Below, one piece after another: positions 36,063-44,129 of a stretch of DNA of 64,000 nt. The notes beneath the pieces are model-generated. The model was given only the letters and a program-made list of their open reading frames with translations, was not told the origin of the DNA and searched no databases. This DNA comes from Ruicaihuangia caeni (GTDB taxonomy: Bacteria > Actinomycetota > Actinomycetes > Actinomycetales > Microbacteriaceae): NCBI RefSeq assembly GCF_029952955.1, contig NZ_JASATX010000001.1, positions 186,001 through 250,000 on the forward strand. The letters are read 5' to 3'. The position numbers and the translations under genes are program-made. Position 1 is the first letter of the stretch. Each line of letters starts with the position of its first letter.

Positions 36063-36980
36063 ATGCCCGACAGCCCACTCGCATCCAGCCCCTACGAGGT
36101 GCTCGGCGTGCCACCGACCGCCTCGCAGGAAGAGCTCCGGAAGGCGTATCGACGGATGCTGCGAGCCACGCATCCCGATATGGGCGGCAACCCCGTGCGG
36201 TTCCATGCCGTGCAGCGGGCATGGCAGCGCGTCGGCACGCCTGAAGACCGTGCTGCATGGGACGCCGGGCGCGGGCGAGGGGCGGAGCCGGGCTCGCCCG
36301 TCAGCTATGCGCCCCAGCCGCCGCCGAAGCGGCAGGACAGTCGCCCGAGCGCTCGCATCTACGGGCACCCGGGGGGTTGGCACCGGGAGCGCTTTCTGAC
36401 GCTCATGCGCGAGTGGGTCGGGCGCGGCGCTCCGGCGCCTGATCTCTTCGACCCGGCGCTCGTGCAGAGCGCGCCGCGTGAAGTGCGTCACGAACTGGCG
36501 GCGGCGATCGCCGAGGAGCAGACGGCTCGCACGCTGGCGTCACTCGGCATCGGGTTCACCGTTTGGCACGATGTCGACACCTCCGCGGGAAAGCTCGATC
36601 ACATCGTGCTCGGCCCGTCGGGTCTGTACGCGATGCTCAGCGAGGACTGGGGAAGCACGGTCCGGTTGAAGCGAGGCGAGCTCATCGGCGAAGGCATCGG
36701 TGCGGGCGAACGCCCGGTGCAGACCCTCGCTCGCCGGGCCAAGGCCGTGCAGAAGGTGTCACGCGCTAGGTTCACCAGCCTGCTCATCGTCGTTCCAGAC
36801 GACGCCTCACCACAGTCGCTCGAAGTCATCGGCCCGGTGAAGGGCGCGCTCGCCGCGGTCGTGCAGCAATCCCGCCTGGCCGATGTGATGCGGCACGGCC
36901 TGCCTGGCGCGCAGCGCATCGGTGGCACCGAGTCGTTCGAGGTGCGCACGAGGCTGCAGGCCTCGGTTGAACTGCTCTGA
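36063..36980 (+). CDS. J-domain protein with NERD-like domain
   Basis: The 305-residue protein begins with a J domain (SSPYEVLGVPPTASQEELRK, with the HPD tripeptide in RATHPDMGG), residues of about 7-65. A Pro/Gly linker follows, then from about residue 155 a region (AEEQTARTLASLGIGFTVWHD, GKLDHIVLGPSGLYA) that resembles the nuclease-related NERD domain. J domains recruit DnaK; NERD domains are found in DNA- or RNA-processing proteins. The pairing suggests a chaperone-recruiting nuclease-like factor, but activity is unproven. The ATG at 36063 is chosen by the start of the J domain. Confidence 0.78.
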   Translation: MPDSPLASSPYEVLGVPPTASQEELRKAYRRMLRATHPDMGGNPVRFHAVQRAWQRVGTPEDRAAWDAGRGRGAEPGSPVSYAPQPPPKRQDSRPSARIYGHPGGWHRERFLTLMREWVGRGAPAPDLFDPALVQSAPREVRHELAAAIAEEQTARTLASLGIGFTVWHDVDTSAGKLDHIVLGPSGLYAMLSEDWGSTVRLKRGELIGEGIGAGERPVQTLARRAKAVQKVSRARFTSLLIVVPDDASPQSLEVIGPVKGALAAVVQQSRLADVMRHGLPGAQRIGGTESFEVRTRLQASVELL

Positions 36981-37036
36981 GTTCACACCGACCGGTGCTG
37001 AGCCGCCCTGAGTTGCGAGCGGCGCGCCCGACTAAC

Positions 37037-37366
37037 TCAGCCGACCAAGGTGAGCATCAGGCGCGAGTCTTCGACCGCTCGTACCTCGTGCCGCTCGAGC
37101 GCCTCGACCCGGATCAGCATTCCCGGACGCAGGTCCACTTCGCGCCCTCCCACGGTGACGAGCAGATGACCGTCGAGCGCCTGCATCAGAAGCGTCTTCG
37201 GGGCCGAGTGCTCCTTCAGCAGGTGGCCGGCCTCGAACGCCAGTACGACGATGCGCACGTCGGGCGACTTCAGGACGGTGTGGTGACCGAGCCTGCCTTC
37301 CTCCACCGGCGCCCGGCCGAGCAGGTCGTCGACGACGAGGACTCGGTCTTCAGTGACGTCTTCCAT
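37037..37366 (-). CDS. Cupin-domain protein
   Basis: This small beta-barrel protein of 109 residues has a cupin core: VLAFEAGHLLKEHSAPKTLLMQALDGHLLVTVGG, with His in the usual metal-site strand. It resembles stand-alone cupins annotated as quercetin-dioxygenase-like, though no substrate can be given. Its start at 37366 lies 6 nt after TAGCTT, a leaderless start. Confidence 0.82.
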   Translation of the reverse strand: MEDVTEDRVLVVDDLLGRAPVEEGRLGHHTVLKSPDVRIVVLAFEAGHLLKEHSAPKTLLMQALDGHLLVTVGGREVDLRPGMLIRVEALERHEVRAVEDSRLMLTLVG

Positions 37367-37372
37367 GGCCCC

Positions 37373-37378
37373 AAGCTA
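37373..37378 (-). promoter_or_regulatory. Leaderless -10 box of the cupin gene
   Basis: TAGCTT on the minus strand ends 6 nt before the ATG at 37366. Confidence 0.5.
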
Positions 37379-37486
37379 CCCGCCGGGCGGGTGGTCCCGC
37401 GCGGTGTGAGGCGCGCTGCCGGCCGTGTCAGGGGCAGGCCCGTATCGGTCGGCGCCTCAGTCTCGCCAGCGCGCGAACGCCTCGCA

Positions 37487-37855
37487 TCATTGCTCGAACT
37501 CGACCAGTAGCGCCTTGAAGCTCGGCGGCAGCACGACGTTTTCTGGTGCGTCGGCGAAGAATGGCGCGATCTGCTCAGGCGTGTACCCGGCGATGCCGCA
37601 CCCGATCTCAGTCACGAGGAATCGCAGGTGCGGATGCCGCTTCGCGAACTCCAGGAATCCGGCTACTTCGACGCAGAGTTCTTCGAGTCCGCTCATCGTG
37701 TCGATGGCGTAGGACTGCCCGTGCAGCCCGTGTCCTTCCCCCCAGACGGCGCCGAATCGTTCATGGGCGAATCGGGCCGCGCCTCCGGCGTGCATGCCGT
37801 GGGCGTTCGACCCGAAGACGAAGATCTCGTCATCGCGCAAGGATTCGATCCGCAC
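37487..37855 (-). CDS. Macro-domain-like protein of the phage-associated A1S_2505 type
   Basis: The 122 residues read IFVFGSNAHGMHAGGAARFA ... YAIDTM ... FLVTEIGCGIAGYTPEQIAPFF. This pattern recalls a small family seen both in phages and in bacterial chromosomes, with macro-domain-like glycine loops (GSNxxGxHxxGAA and GCGxAGY). Macro domains bind ADP-ribose-type ligands; binding here is inferred. The GTG at 37855 has TACGCT 6 nt upstream. No phage genes adjoin it. Confidence 0.75.
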   Translation of the reverse strand: MRIESLRDDEIFVFGSNAHGMHAGGAARFAHERFGAVWGEGHGLHGQSYAIDTMSGLEELCVEVAGFLEFAKRHPHLRFLVTEIGCGIAGYTPEQIAPFFADAPENVVLPPSFKALLVEFEQ

Positions 37856-37861
37856 GCTGCG

Positions 37862-37867
37862 AGCGTA
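37862..37867 (-). promoter_or_regulatory. Leaderless -10 box of the macro-like gene
   Basis: TACGCT on the minus strand ends 6 nt before the GTG at 37855. Confidence 0.5.
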
Positions 37868-37970
37868 CGGCGAGTCGACGCGGCGCTCAGCAGTTCACAG
37901 GGGATTCAGCGCTGCCCGATCCCGACTGCTCACTCGTGTCGGGCGCGACAGGCCAGGCGAGGCGCCCGCC

Positions 37971-37991
37971 AAGTGGAACGTGGTTCCACTT
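37971..37991. promoter_or_regulatory. Perfect 21-bp inverted repeat, probable operator
   Basis: Arms AAGTGGAAC (37971-37979) and GTTCCACTT (37983-37991) surround GTG. The site lies about 100 bp upstream of the sugar isomerase-like gene and in the divergent gap with the macro-like gene. The symmetry suits a dimeric repressor such as GntR, LacI or IclR; none is encoded nearby. Confidence 0.6.
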
Positions 37992-38087
37992 CGGCGCGCC
38001 GCGCATGGGAGGATGGGCGGGCTCCGCCGCCCGGCGCGGGGCCGCAGCATCCGGCATCCGTCATGCCCTACTCATGAGAGGCACTCC

Positions 38088-38903
38088 GTGCGCAACGAAC
38101 TCGGCATTGCTCCGCTCACCGACCGCTCGCTCTCGGCGCTCGACTTCGTCAAGACGGCCGCGGCGGCCGGCTTCGATGCGACGGGCGTTCGGGTGTTCCC
38201 TGTGACGGCGGACGATCCGGTGCTCGAGTACGGCAGCACTGAGTTCGACGAGGTCCGGCGGGCGGTCGCAGACACCGGCATCCGCGTGCTCGACATCGAG
38301 GTGTGCGTGGTCGAGCCCGGCACCGAGCGGGACTTCTGGCGTCGCGGGTTCGAGATGGGAGCGCAGCTCGGCGCGTCGTACGTCAACATCGTCGGCCGCA
38401 CGCCGGATGCCGGCCTCTTCGCCTCCAAGCTCGCGGAGCTCACCGCCGACGCCCACGAGGTGGGACTGCAGCCGGTGCTGGAGACGGTCAACTACACCGA
38501 CTTGAACTCGTTCGACACGGCGGTGCGGCTCGCGCGCGAGGTCGGATGCCAGGTCGAGCTCGACGCTCTGCACTTCTTGCGCACCGGCGCGACCGTTGAA
38601 TTGATCGCCGAGAACGCAGACCTCTTCCCGATCTTCCAGCTGTGCGACGCGCCGGCTGTGCTCACTGCCGCGGACGGCGGCCGCCCGAGCGTTGCGGACG
38701 AGATCGAGGAGTCGCGCCACGGACGCCTGATGCCGGGCGACGGCGACGCACCGATCCGTGAGCTGCTGCGGCTGCTGCCCGACGATGCGTGGGTGAGCGT
38801 CGAAGTCGTGAATGCGCGACTTCGTGCGCAGTACGACGCGCAGGGCTACATGGAGATGCTGCTGCGCGAGTGCCGCAGCTACCTCTCGACCGTCGCGGTC
38901 TAG
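38088..38903 (+). CDS. TIM-barrel sugar isomerase/epimerase-like protein
   Basis: This 271-residue AP-endonuclease-family-2 type barrel (xylose-isomerase-like) has IRVLDIEVCVVEPG, ASYVNIVGRTPDAG, LQPVLETVNYTDLNS with the metal-binding Glu, VELDALHFLRTG, FPIFQLCDAP, and VSVEVVNARLR with the last metal Glu. It is probably an isomerase or epimerase of a sugar or inositol derivative. The GTG at 38088 has GAGG upstream. A 21-bp operator-like palindrome precedes it, hinting at inducible expression. Confidence 0.82.
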   Translation: MRNELGIAPLTDRSLSALDFVKTAAAAGFDATGVRVFPVTADDPVLEYGSTEFDEVRRAVADTGIRVLDIEVCVVEPGTERDFWRRGFEMGAQLGASYVNIVGRTPDAGLFASKLAELTADAHEVGLQPVLETVNYTDLNSFDTAVRLAREVGCQVELDALHFLRTGATVELIAENADLFPIFQLCDAPAVLTAADGGRPSVADEIEESRHGRLMPGDGDAPIRELLRLLPDDAWVSVEVVNARLRAQYDAQGYMEMLLRECRSYLSTVAV

Positions 38904-38999
38904 GCTCCCCAACCCCCTGGCGCGGCCGCGGGGGGAGGCGTAGGGTCGGCCCCGTCCAGGGCGATGGGCCCCTTCCACTCCGCTGCGAACGGAGGCCTC

Positions 39000-39392
39000 A
39001 TGGGCTTCGACCAGTATCACGAGCCGGCCGCGGAACTCTCGGCAGAGACCCGCACGTTCGCGCGGATGTGCGCGAACCTCACGGAGGAAGCCGAGGCGAT
39101 CGGCTGGTACCACCAGCGCATCTCGGTCGAGCCGGATGCCGCCTCGCGGGCGATCATGCACGACTCCCTGGCCGAGGAGTACAAGCACTTCAGCATGGAG
39201 CTCGAGTTCCTGCTGCGCCGTACGCCGGTCTGGCGCGAGACCGCGCGCGGCATCCTCTTCCAGAGCGGCGACATCGTGGAGCTCGGCAACGCGGCAGAGG
39301 GCGATGCGGAGGCCGCAACAGCGCCAGCGACCGACTCGGCTGCCGCTGACGGAGCCGGCCTGGGCATCGGCAGTCTTCAAGGGAGGGCGTGA
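39000..39392 (+). CDS. Encapsulated ferritin-like cargo protein
   Basis: The 130-residue protein matches encapsulated ferritins: GFDQYHEPAAELSAETRTFA, EEAEAIGWYHQRIS and EEYKHFSMELEFLLRR. Glu32, Glu60 and His63 occupy the positions of the iron-oxidising centre (E...ExxH). After an Ala/Asp-rich linker it ends with LGIGSLQGRA, residues 121-130, the peptide that targets cargo into encapsulin shells. It therefore oxidises and deposits iron inside the nanocompartment made by the next gene. A GGAGG site lies just before the ATG at 39000. Confidence 0.93.
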   Translation: MGFDQYHEPAAELSAETRTFARMCANLTEEAEAIGWYHQRISVEPDAASRAIMHDSLAEEYKHFSMELEFLLRRTPVWRETARGILFQSGDIVELGNAAEGDAEAATAPATDSAAADGAGLGIGSLQGRA

Positions 39393-39394
39393 CG

Positions 39395-40216
39395 ATGGAT
39401 CATCTGCTTCGGGAGCACGCCCCGATCTCCGACCTGGCATGGAAGCTCATCGACGACGAGGCGCGTGAACGACTCGTCGACTCGCTCGGCGCGAGGAGGC
39501 TCGTCGACTTCAACGGGCCGATGGGCTGGCAGCGGTCGTCTGTGAATCTCGGCCGCGTCGACCGGCTCGACAACGGACCTGTTCCCGGGGTCACGACTCG
39601 GCGGCGCCGGGTGCTGCCGATGCTCGAGGCACGAGCCGAGTTCACCGTGTCTCGAGAGGAACTCTTCGATGCCGACCGCGGCGCCGTCGACGTCGACTTC
39701 GACGATCTGGCGGAGGCGGCTCTGCGCGTGGCCCGGCTTGAGAACATCGCGGTGTTCAACGGATGGGACGCCGCGGGCATCGTCGGCATCATCCCCTCGT
39801 CACCCCACCGCCCCGTGCCGCGCGTCGCCGATTTCGCGGACTACCCGCAGCGGGTGGCGCAAGCTGTCGAAGCCCTGCTGAACCACGGCATCGGGGGCCC
39901 CTACGCCCTGGCAGTGAGCCCGGACGACCACACGGCCATCGTCGAGACCACCGAGCACGGGGGCTACCCGCTCTTCGAGCATGTGCGCGCGATCCTCGAC
40001 GGACCGATGGTGCGCGTGCCAGGACTCGTCGGGGGAGTGGTGCTCAGCCAGCGCGGAGGCGACTTCCTCTTCGAGTCTGGGCAGGACCTCTCGGTCGGCT
40101 ATCGCCACCACGACGCCGACTCGGTACGGCTGTACATCGAGCAGACCTTCACGTTCCACATCGCGACGCCCGAGGCGGCCATCGCGCTCGTGTCCAGCCA
40201 GTCGCTCGAGCGCTGA
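39395..40216 (+). CDS. Encapsulin shell protein (family 1, linocin M18-like)
   Basis: The 273-residue HK97-fold shell protein begins MDHLLREHAPISDLAWKLID, the standard encapsulin start, and continues through ENIAVFNGW, GPYALAVSP and FTFHIATPEAA. It self-assembles into a protein compartment that takes up the ferritin-like cargo of the upstream gene. ATG 39395 is preferred, with GGAGG 8 nt upstream; a GTG at 39389 overlaps the cargo stop. The two genes are coupled and form a complete iron-storage or oxidative-stress operon. Confidence 0.95.
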   Translation: MDHLLREHAPISDLAWKLIDDEARERLVDSLGARRLVDFNGPMGWQRSSVNLGRVDRLDNGPVPGVTTRRRRVLPMLEARAEFTVSREELFDADRGAVDVDFDDLAEAALRVARLENIAVFNGWDAAGIVGIIPSSPHRPVPRVADFADYPQRVAQAVEALLNHGIGGPYALAVSPDDHTAIVETTEHGGYPLFEHVRAILDGPMVRVPGLVGGVVLSQRGGDFLFESGQDLSVGYRHHDADSVRLYIEQTFTFHIATPEAAIALVSSQSLER

Positions 40217-40283
40217 TTCGGCATCCGATCGTCACTCGGGCCTCGACGCCGCACGTCGAGCTACCCGGCCTGGATGCCGTCCG

Positions 40284-41306
40284 TCAACGCCATCCGAGGG
40301 CGGGCGCGACGTGCTTCAAGATCGACTCGATCACGTGGGCGTTGTAGTCGACGCCCAGCTGATTCGGCACGGTCAAGAGAAGCGTGTCCGCGGCTTGGAT
40401 CGCCTCGTCGCCGCGGAGCTGCTCGACGAGCGCGTCGGGCTCGTCAGCGTAGGACCGGCCGAACACGGAGCGGGTGCTGTCGATGTAGCCGAACTGGTCA
40501 TCACGCTCGCCACTGCCGAGGAAGTACCGTCGATCGCGCTCGTCGACGATCGCGAAGATCGATCTCGATACTGACACCCGAGGCTGGAATCCGTGCTCCT
40601 GCTTCGCCCACTCGTCGCGGAACGCCTCGATCTGCTTGCGCTGCTGCACGTGGAACGGTTCGCCTGACTCGTCGTCTTTGAGCGTGGATGACATCAGGTT
40701 CATGCCGCGCTGAGCCGCCCACCGCGCGGTGGCATCGGAACCGGCACCCCACCAGATGCGGCGGCGGAGGCCCTCGGAATACGGCTCGATACGCAGCAGC
40801 CCGGGTGGATTCGGGAACATGGGCCTCGGGTTCGGCTGGGCGAACTGCTCTCCAGAGAGCGCCATCAGCGCGAGCTCCGCGTGACGTCGCGCCATGTCGG
40901 CTTCTGTCTCGCCCTCCGCCGGCTCGAACCCGAAGTACCGCCAGCCGTCGATCACCTGTTCGGGCGATCCCCGCGAGATGCCGAGCTGCAGTCGCCCTCC
41001 CGCGATGAGGTCGGCGGCGCCGGCATCCTCTGCGAACGCCAGTGGATTCGCGTAGCGCATGTCGATCACGCCGGTGCCGATCTCGATGCGCTCAGTGCGG
41101 GCGCCCACAGCGGCGAGCAGCGGGAACGGGGAGCCGAGCTGGCGGGCGAAGTGATGCACCCGGAAGTACGCGCCGTCTGCGCCGAGCTCCTCGGCCGCGA
41201 CGGCCAGGTCGATGCTCTGCAGCATCGCGTCTGCCGCCGTGCGAGTCGAGGAGGAGTGGTGCGGTGTCCAGTGCCCGAACGACAGAAAGCCGATTCTCTT
41301 GCTCAC
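40284..41306 (-). CDS. LLM-class flavin-dependent oxidoreductase
   Basis: The 340-residue barrel belongs to the bacterial luciferase-like family: RIGFLSFGHWTPHH, ADGAYFRVHHF, RIEIGTGVIDMRYANPLAFAEDAGAADLIAGGRLQLGISRG and IWWGAGSDATARWAAQRG. It would use FMN or F420 with an unknown substrate. The GTG at 41306 is chosen because homology starts at KRIGF; an upstream TTG at 41330 would add eight residues. No flavin reductase is adjacent. Confidence 0.88.
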   Translation of the reverse strand: MSKRIGFLSFGHWTPHHSSSTRTAADAMLQSIDLAVAAEELGADGAYFRVHHFARQLGSPFPLLAAVGARTERIEIGTGVIDMRYANPLAFAEDAGAADLIAGGRLQLGISRGSPEQVIDGWRYFGFEPAEGETEADMARRHAELALMALSGEQFAQPNPRPMFPNPPGLLRIEPYSEGLRRRIWWGAGSDATARWAAQRGMNLMSSTLKDDESGEPFHVQQRKQIEAFRDEWAKQEHGFQPRVSVSRSIFAIVDERDRRYFLGSGERDDQFGYIDSTRSVFGRSYADEPDALVEQLRGDEAIQAADTLLLTVPNQLGVDYNAHVIESILKHVAPALGWR

Positions 41307-41363
41307 GCGGATGACAACCGGCCGTCGCAAGCATGTATTCCGGGCGCGGAAACCGGCAGCCGA

Positions 41364-41927
41364 TCAGCGGGCGACGCGGTACCGCAAGAAGACGGCGCCG
41401 GAGTCGAAGTTGCGCGTCTCGACGCGCTCGAGGTCGACGCGACGTTCCTCGTGCGCGAAGTAGGGTATTCCTCCGCCGACCAGCACAGGGCGGATCATCA
41501 ACTGGTACTCGTCGATGAGCCCGGCTGCGGCCGCCTGGGCCGCGAGCGTGGCGCCGCCGATGGCGATGTCGCCGTCACCGGGCTCGGCTCGAAGCCGATC
41601 GATCTCGTCGGCCACGGTTCCAGTCGCGAGCCGCGCGCTGCCATGCACGTTCGACAGCGTCTTGGAGAACACGACTTTCGGAAGTGGATTCCACAGCGAT
41701 GCCCACTCCTGCTCGGCGGCGTCGAACGATGGCGTCTCCTCCGGGTCTTCCCAGTACAGCATCGTCTCGTACAGCTTTCGGCCGAGCAGGTGCACGCCCA
41801 CCGGCCGGAGCTGGTCGATGAAGAAGCGGAACTCCTCGTCTGAGGGTCCCGACCAGTCGAACGTTCCGTCAGCAGCGACGATGTAGCCGTCGAGCGAGAC
41901 GTTCATCGAATAGGTCACGTTGCGCAT
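41364..41927 (-). CDS. Dihydrofolate reductase/RibD-like protein
   Basis: The 187-residue protein has the RibD C-terminal / DHFR-like fold: MNVSLDGYIVAADGTFDW, VHLLGRKLYETMLYW, VVFSKTLSNV and DIAIGGATLAAQAAAAGLIDEY. Proteins of this kind are common in actinobacteria, often with unknown physiological substrates, and are not true folate reductases. The ATG at 41927 has a GGAGG ribosome site. Confidence 0.87.
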   Translation of the reverse strand: MRNVTYSMNVSLDGYIVAADGTFDWSGPSDEEFRFFIDQLRPVGVHLLGRKLYETMLYWEDPEETPSFDAAEQEWASLWNPLPKVVFSKTLSNVHGSARLATGTVADEIDRLRAEPGDGDIAIGGATLAAQAAAAGLIDEYQLMIRPVLVGGGIPYFAHEERRVDLERVETRNFDSGAVFLRYRVAR

Positions 41928-42003
41928 GATCGGCCTCCAGACTCGTGCGTCGATAGTAGGGACTTCGAACGCCTGAAGCGAGGCCTGGAGCGAGACTCGG
42001 GCG

Positions 42004-42009
42004 TACACT
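42004..42009 (+). promoter_or_regulatory. Leaderless -10 box
   Basis: TACACT ends 6 nt before the ATG at 42016. Confidence 0.55.
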
Positions 42010-42015
42010 CGCGGC

Positions 42016-42285
42016 ATGGAATGGCTGGTGCTGGCCGTTGTAGCCCTCGCTGTCGTGGCGATGTGCGTGGGCAGCCTGCGGTTCCGCCGCAGCGGCGCGG
42101 GCAGCGGCGACGGGCTCGGCGGCCTGGCTGGAGCGCTCGGCGTCATGGACGAGGTGTTCAACCCCGCTCAGCGGCACGCTCGCGAACATCTCGAGACCGA
42201 GAAGATCGTGCCCGCACCGGCACCGCTCGCAGGCGATCGGCCCCTTGAGGAGGGGCGGATCACGATCAGGCTGCCGCGGCGCTGA
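42016..42285 (+). CDS. Small single-helix membrane protein, 89 aa
   Basis: An N-terminal hydrophobic helix (residues 3-20) is followed by a Gly-rich segment and a polar domain with DEVFNPAQRHAREHLETEK, similar to small actinobacterial membrane proteins of unknown role. The leaderless -10 box supports the start. The last 20 bp overlap the convergent MFS gene. Confidence 0.7.
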   Translation: MEWLVLAVVALAVVAMCVGSLRFRRSGAGSGDGLGGLAGALGVMDEVFNPAQRHAREHLETEKIVPAPAPLAGDRPLEEGRITIRLPRR

Positions 42286-43825
42286 CTGGCGCTTCGGCGT
42301 CAGTGGGGTGCGGGTGCTCCTGCGGGCGGCGCACGAAGGCCGCCGCGATGATCGTGAGCGTGAACAGCACCGCCGCCGCGAAGAACGCGAGCTGCACGCC
42401 CTCTGCGACCGCGACCGTCTCGACGGCTCCTCGCGCCTGACTGGCCTGCTGCTGGATCGACATGACCGTCACGAAGAGTGCCGTGCCCGCAGCTCCCGCC
42501 ACCTGCTGCACCGTGCCGACGATCGCGCTCGCGTGCGAGTACAGCGAGGGTGCCACCGACGCCATCGCCGAGGTGAACAACGGCGTGAAGATCAGCGCGA
42601 GACCGGCGCTGAGCACAAGATGCGCGCCGAGCACGAAGTACGCGGACGCGCCCGGGCCCGTGGCCGACAGCATCCACAGTGCCGCGCTCGCCATCGCGGT
42701 GCCTGGAACCAGCAGCGGTGTCGGCCCGAACCGGTCGTACAGCCGACCCACGAACGGCGCCAGCAGCCCCATGAGCAAGCCACCGGGCAGGAGCAGGAGC
42801 CCGATCATCAGCGGCTCCAGCTCGAGCGCCTGCCTGAGGTAGATCGGCAGCAGAATGAGGGCGCCGAAGAGGGACGCCATCGCGATCACCATGAGCGCCA
42901 CGGTCACAGAGAAGTTCGTGGAGCGGAACGTGCGCAAGTCGAGCAGCGCCCGATCCCGGCGTTGCAGTCGCAGCTGTCGCCAGACGAAGAGCACCAGCGC
43001 GATGACTCCGACAGCGATGGTCGCCCACATCTGCGTCGCGGATGCCGCAGCATCTGCCGGCTGCGCACTGCTCTCGCCGATGCGGCTCAGGCCGTAGATC
43101 AGGCCACCGAACCCCAGCGCCGAGAGCATGACCGAGAGCAGGTCGATCGGCACCTGCTTCGGCTCGGTCACATTCGCGATCCGCTTCGCGCCGAGCGCCA
43201 GCATCCCGAGCGCGATGGGCAGCACGATGATGAAGATCCACCGCCAGCCGAGAGAGTTCAAGATCACGCCTGACACGGTCGGGCCGATTGCGGGCGCGAC
43301 CGAGATCACGATCGACACGTTGCCCATCGTGCGTCCGCGGGCTCCGGGCGGAACCAGCGTCATCAGCGTGGTCATCAGCAACGGCATCATGATCGCGGTG
43401 CCGGATGCCTGCACCACGCGGGCGGCGACCAGCACGGCGAACCCGGGCGCCAGCGCGGCCGCGAGCGTGCCGAGCGAGAACAGCGACATCGCAGCGATGA
43501 AGATCGGACGGGTATTGAACCGCTGCAACAGGAACCCCGTGATCGGGATGACCGTCGCCATGGTCAGCATGAATGCGGTCGAGAGCCACTGCGCGGCGCG
43601 CGCGTCGACCTCGAGATCGATCATGAGCTCAGGGATGGCAACGCTCATGATCGTCTCGTTGAGGATGACGACGAAGCTCGACGCGAGCAGCAGCCAGATC
43701 ACCAGGCGATTGCGTCGGCCGAGCGCTTCGGCCGATGAGACGGCCGTCACGCCTGTCGCCGAATCGGGAGTCGTCGCAGAGGCGGAGGCGGAGGCGGAAG
43801 GAGAGTTCTTGTGCGCAGCGTTCAT
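42266..43825 (-). CDS. MFS multidrug efflux transporter (DHA2/EmrB-QacA type)
   Basis: The 519-residue protein has a Ser/Ala-rich cytoplasmic N-terminus and about fourteen membrane helices. VVILNETIMSVAIPELM, LSTAFMLTMATVIPITGFL, RVVQASGTAIMMPLLMTTLM and SIVISVAPAIGPTVSGVI are the motif A/C features of DHA2 drug:H+ antiporters. The ATG at 43825 has only a weak ribosome site. It faces a 304-bp upstream region with a 14-bp inverted repeat that could bind a regulator, but no regulator gene is adjacent. Confidence 0.9.
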   Translation of the reverse strand: MNAAHKNSPSASASASATTPDSATGVTAVSSAEALGRRNRLVIWLLLASSFVVILNETIMSVAIPELMIDLEVDARAAQWLSTAFMLTMATVIPITGFLLQRFNTRPIFIAAMSLFSLGTLAAALAPGFAVLVAARVVQASGTAIMMPLLMTTLMTLVPPGARGRTMGNVSIVISVAPAIGPTVSGVILNSLGWRWIFIIVLPIALGMLALGAKRIANVTEPKQVPIDLLSVMLSALGFGGLIYGLSRIGESSAQPADAAASATQMWATIAVGVIALVLFVWRQLRLQRRDRALLDLRTFRSTNFSVTVALMVIAMASLFGALILLPIYLRQALELEPLMIGLLLLPGGLLMGLLAPFVGRLYDRFGPTPLLVPGTAMASAALWMLSATGPGASAYFVLGAHLVLSAGLALIFTPLFTSAMASVAPSLYSHASAIVGTVQQVAGAAGTALFVTVMSIQQQASQARGAVETVAVAEGVQLAFFAAAVLFTLTIIAAAFVRRPQEHPHPTDAEAPVSAAAA

Positions 43826-44129
43826 GGTCTCAGTCGTCAGTGCCCTGTGGTCGGGGAATCGTCACGGATCCGTCGAGAGCGGCGGAACGAGCGCGGCGTG
43901 GAGCGCCGAGATCGTGGTGAGCGAGCGCATGCGCGGAGGGCCTCGACGCGCACCGCACCATTATTCACGTCGGGACGTGCTCGCGCGACCCTTTCGGCGT
44001 GTTGCGACGGGCTGATCGGCATCGCCGGGGCGTTTCGGTGCTCTCCTCGCTGTCGGAAAGGGGTCGTGAGGCCCGTAGTGGGGGCATGACAGAGCGTGAA
44101 CGCCCTGGCCGTAACGAGAAAACCTCAAT
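43826..44129. other. Divergent intergenic region between efflux and LPPTG genes
   Basis: No convincing gene was found in these 304 bp. The region must hold promoters in both directions. Its clearest element is CACGTC-GG-GACGTG at 43966-43979, about 140 bp upstream of the efflux start. Base composition drops toward the right-hand gene. Confidence 0.6.
43966..43979. promoter_or_regulatory. 14-bp inverted repeat, possible operator
   Basis: CACGTC and GACGTG arms are separated by GG. The site is placed to regulate the drug-efflux gene, but this is inference only. Confidence 0.35.
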
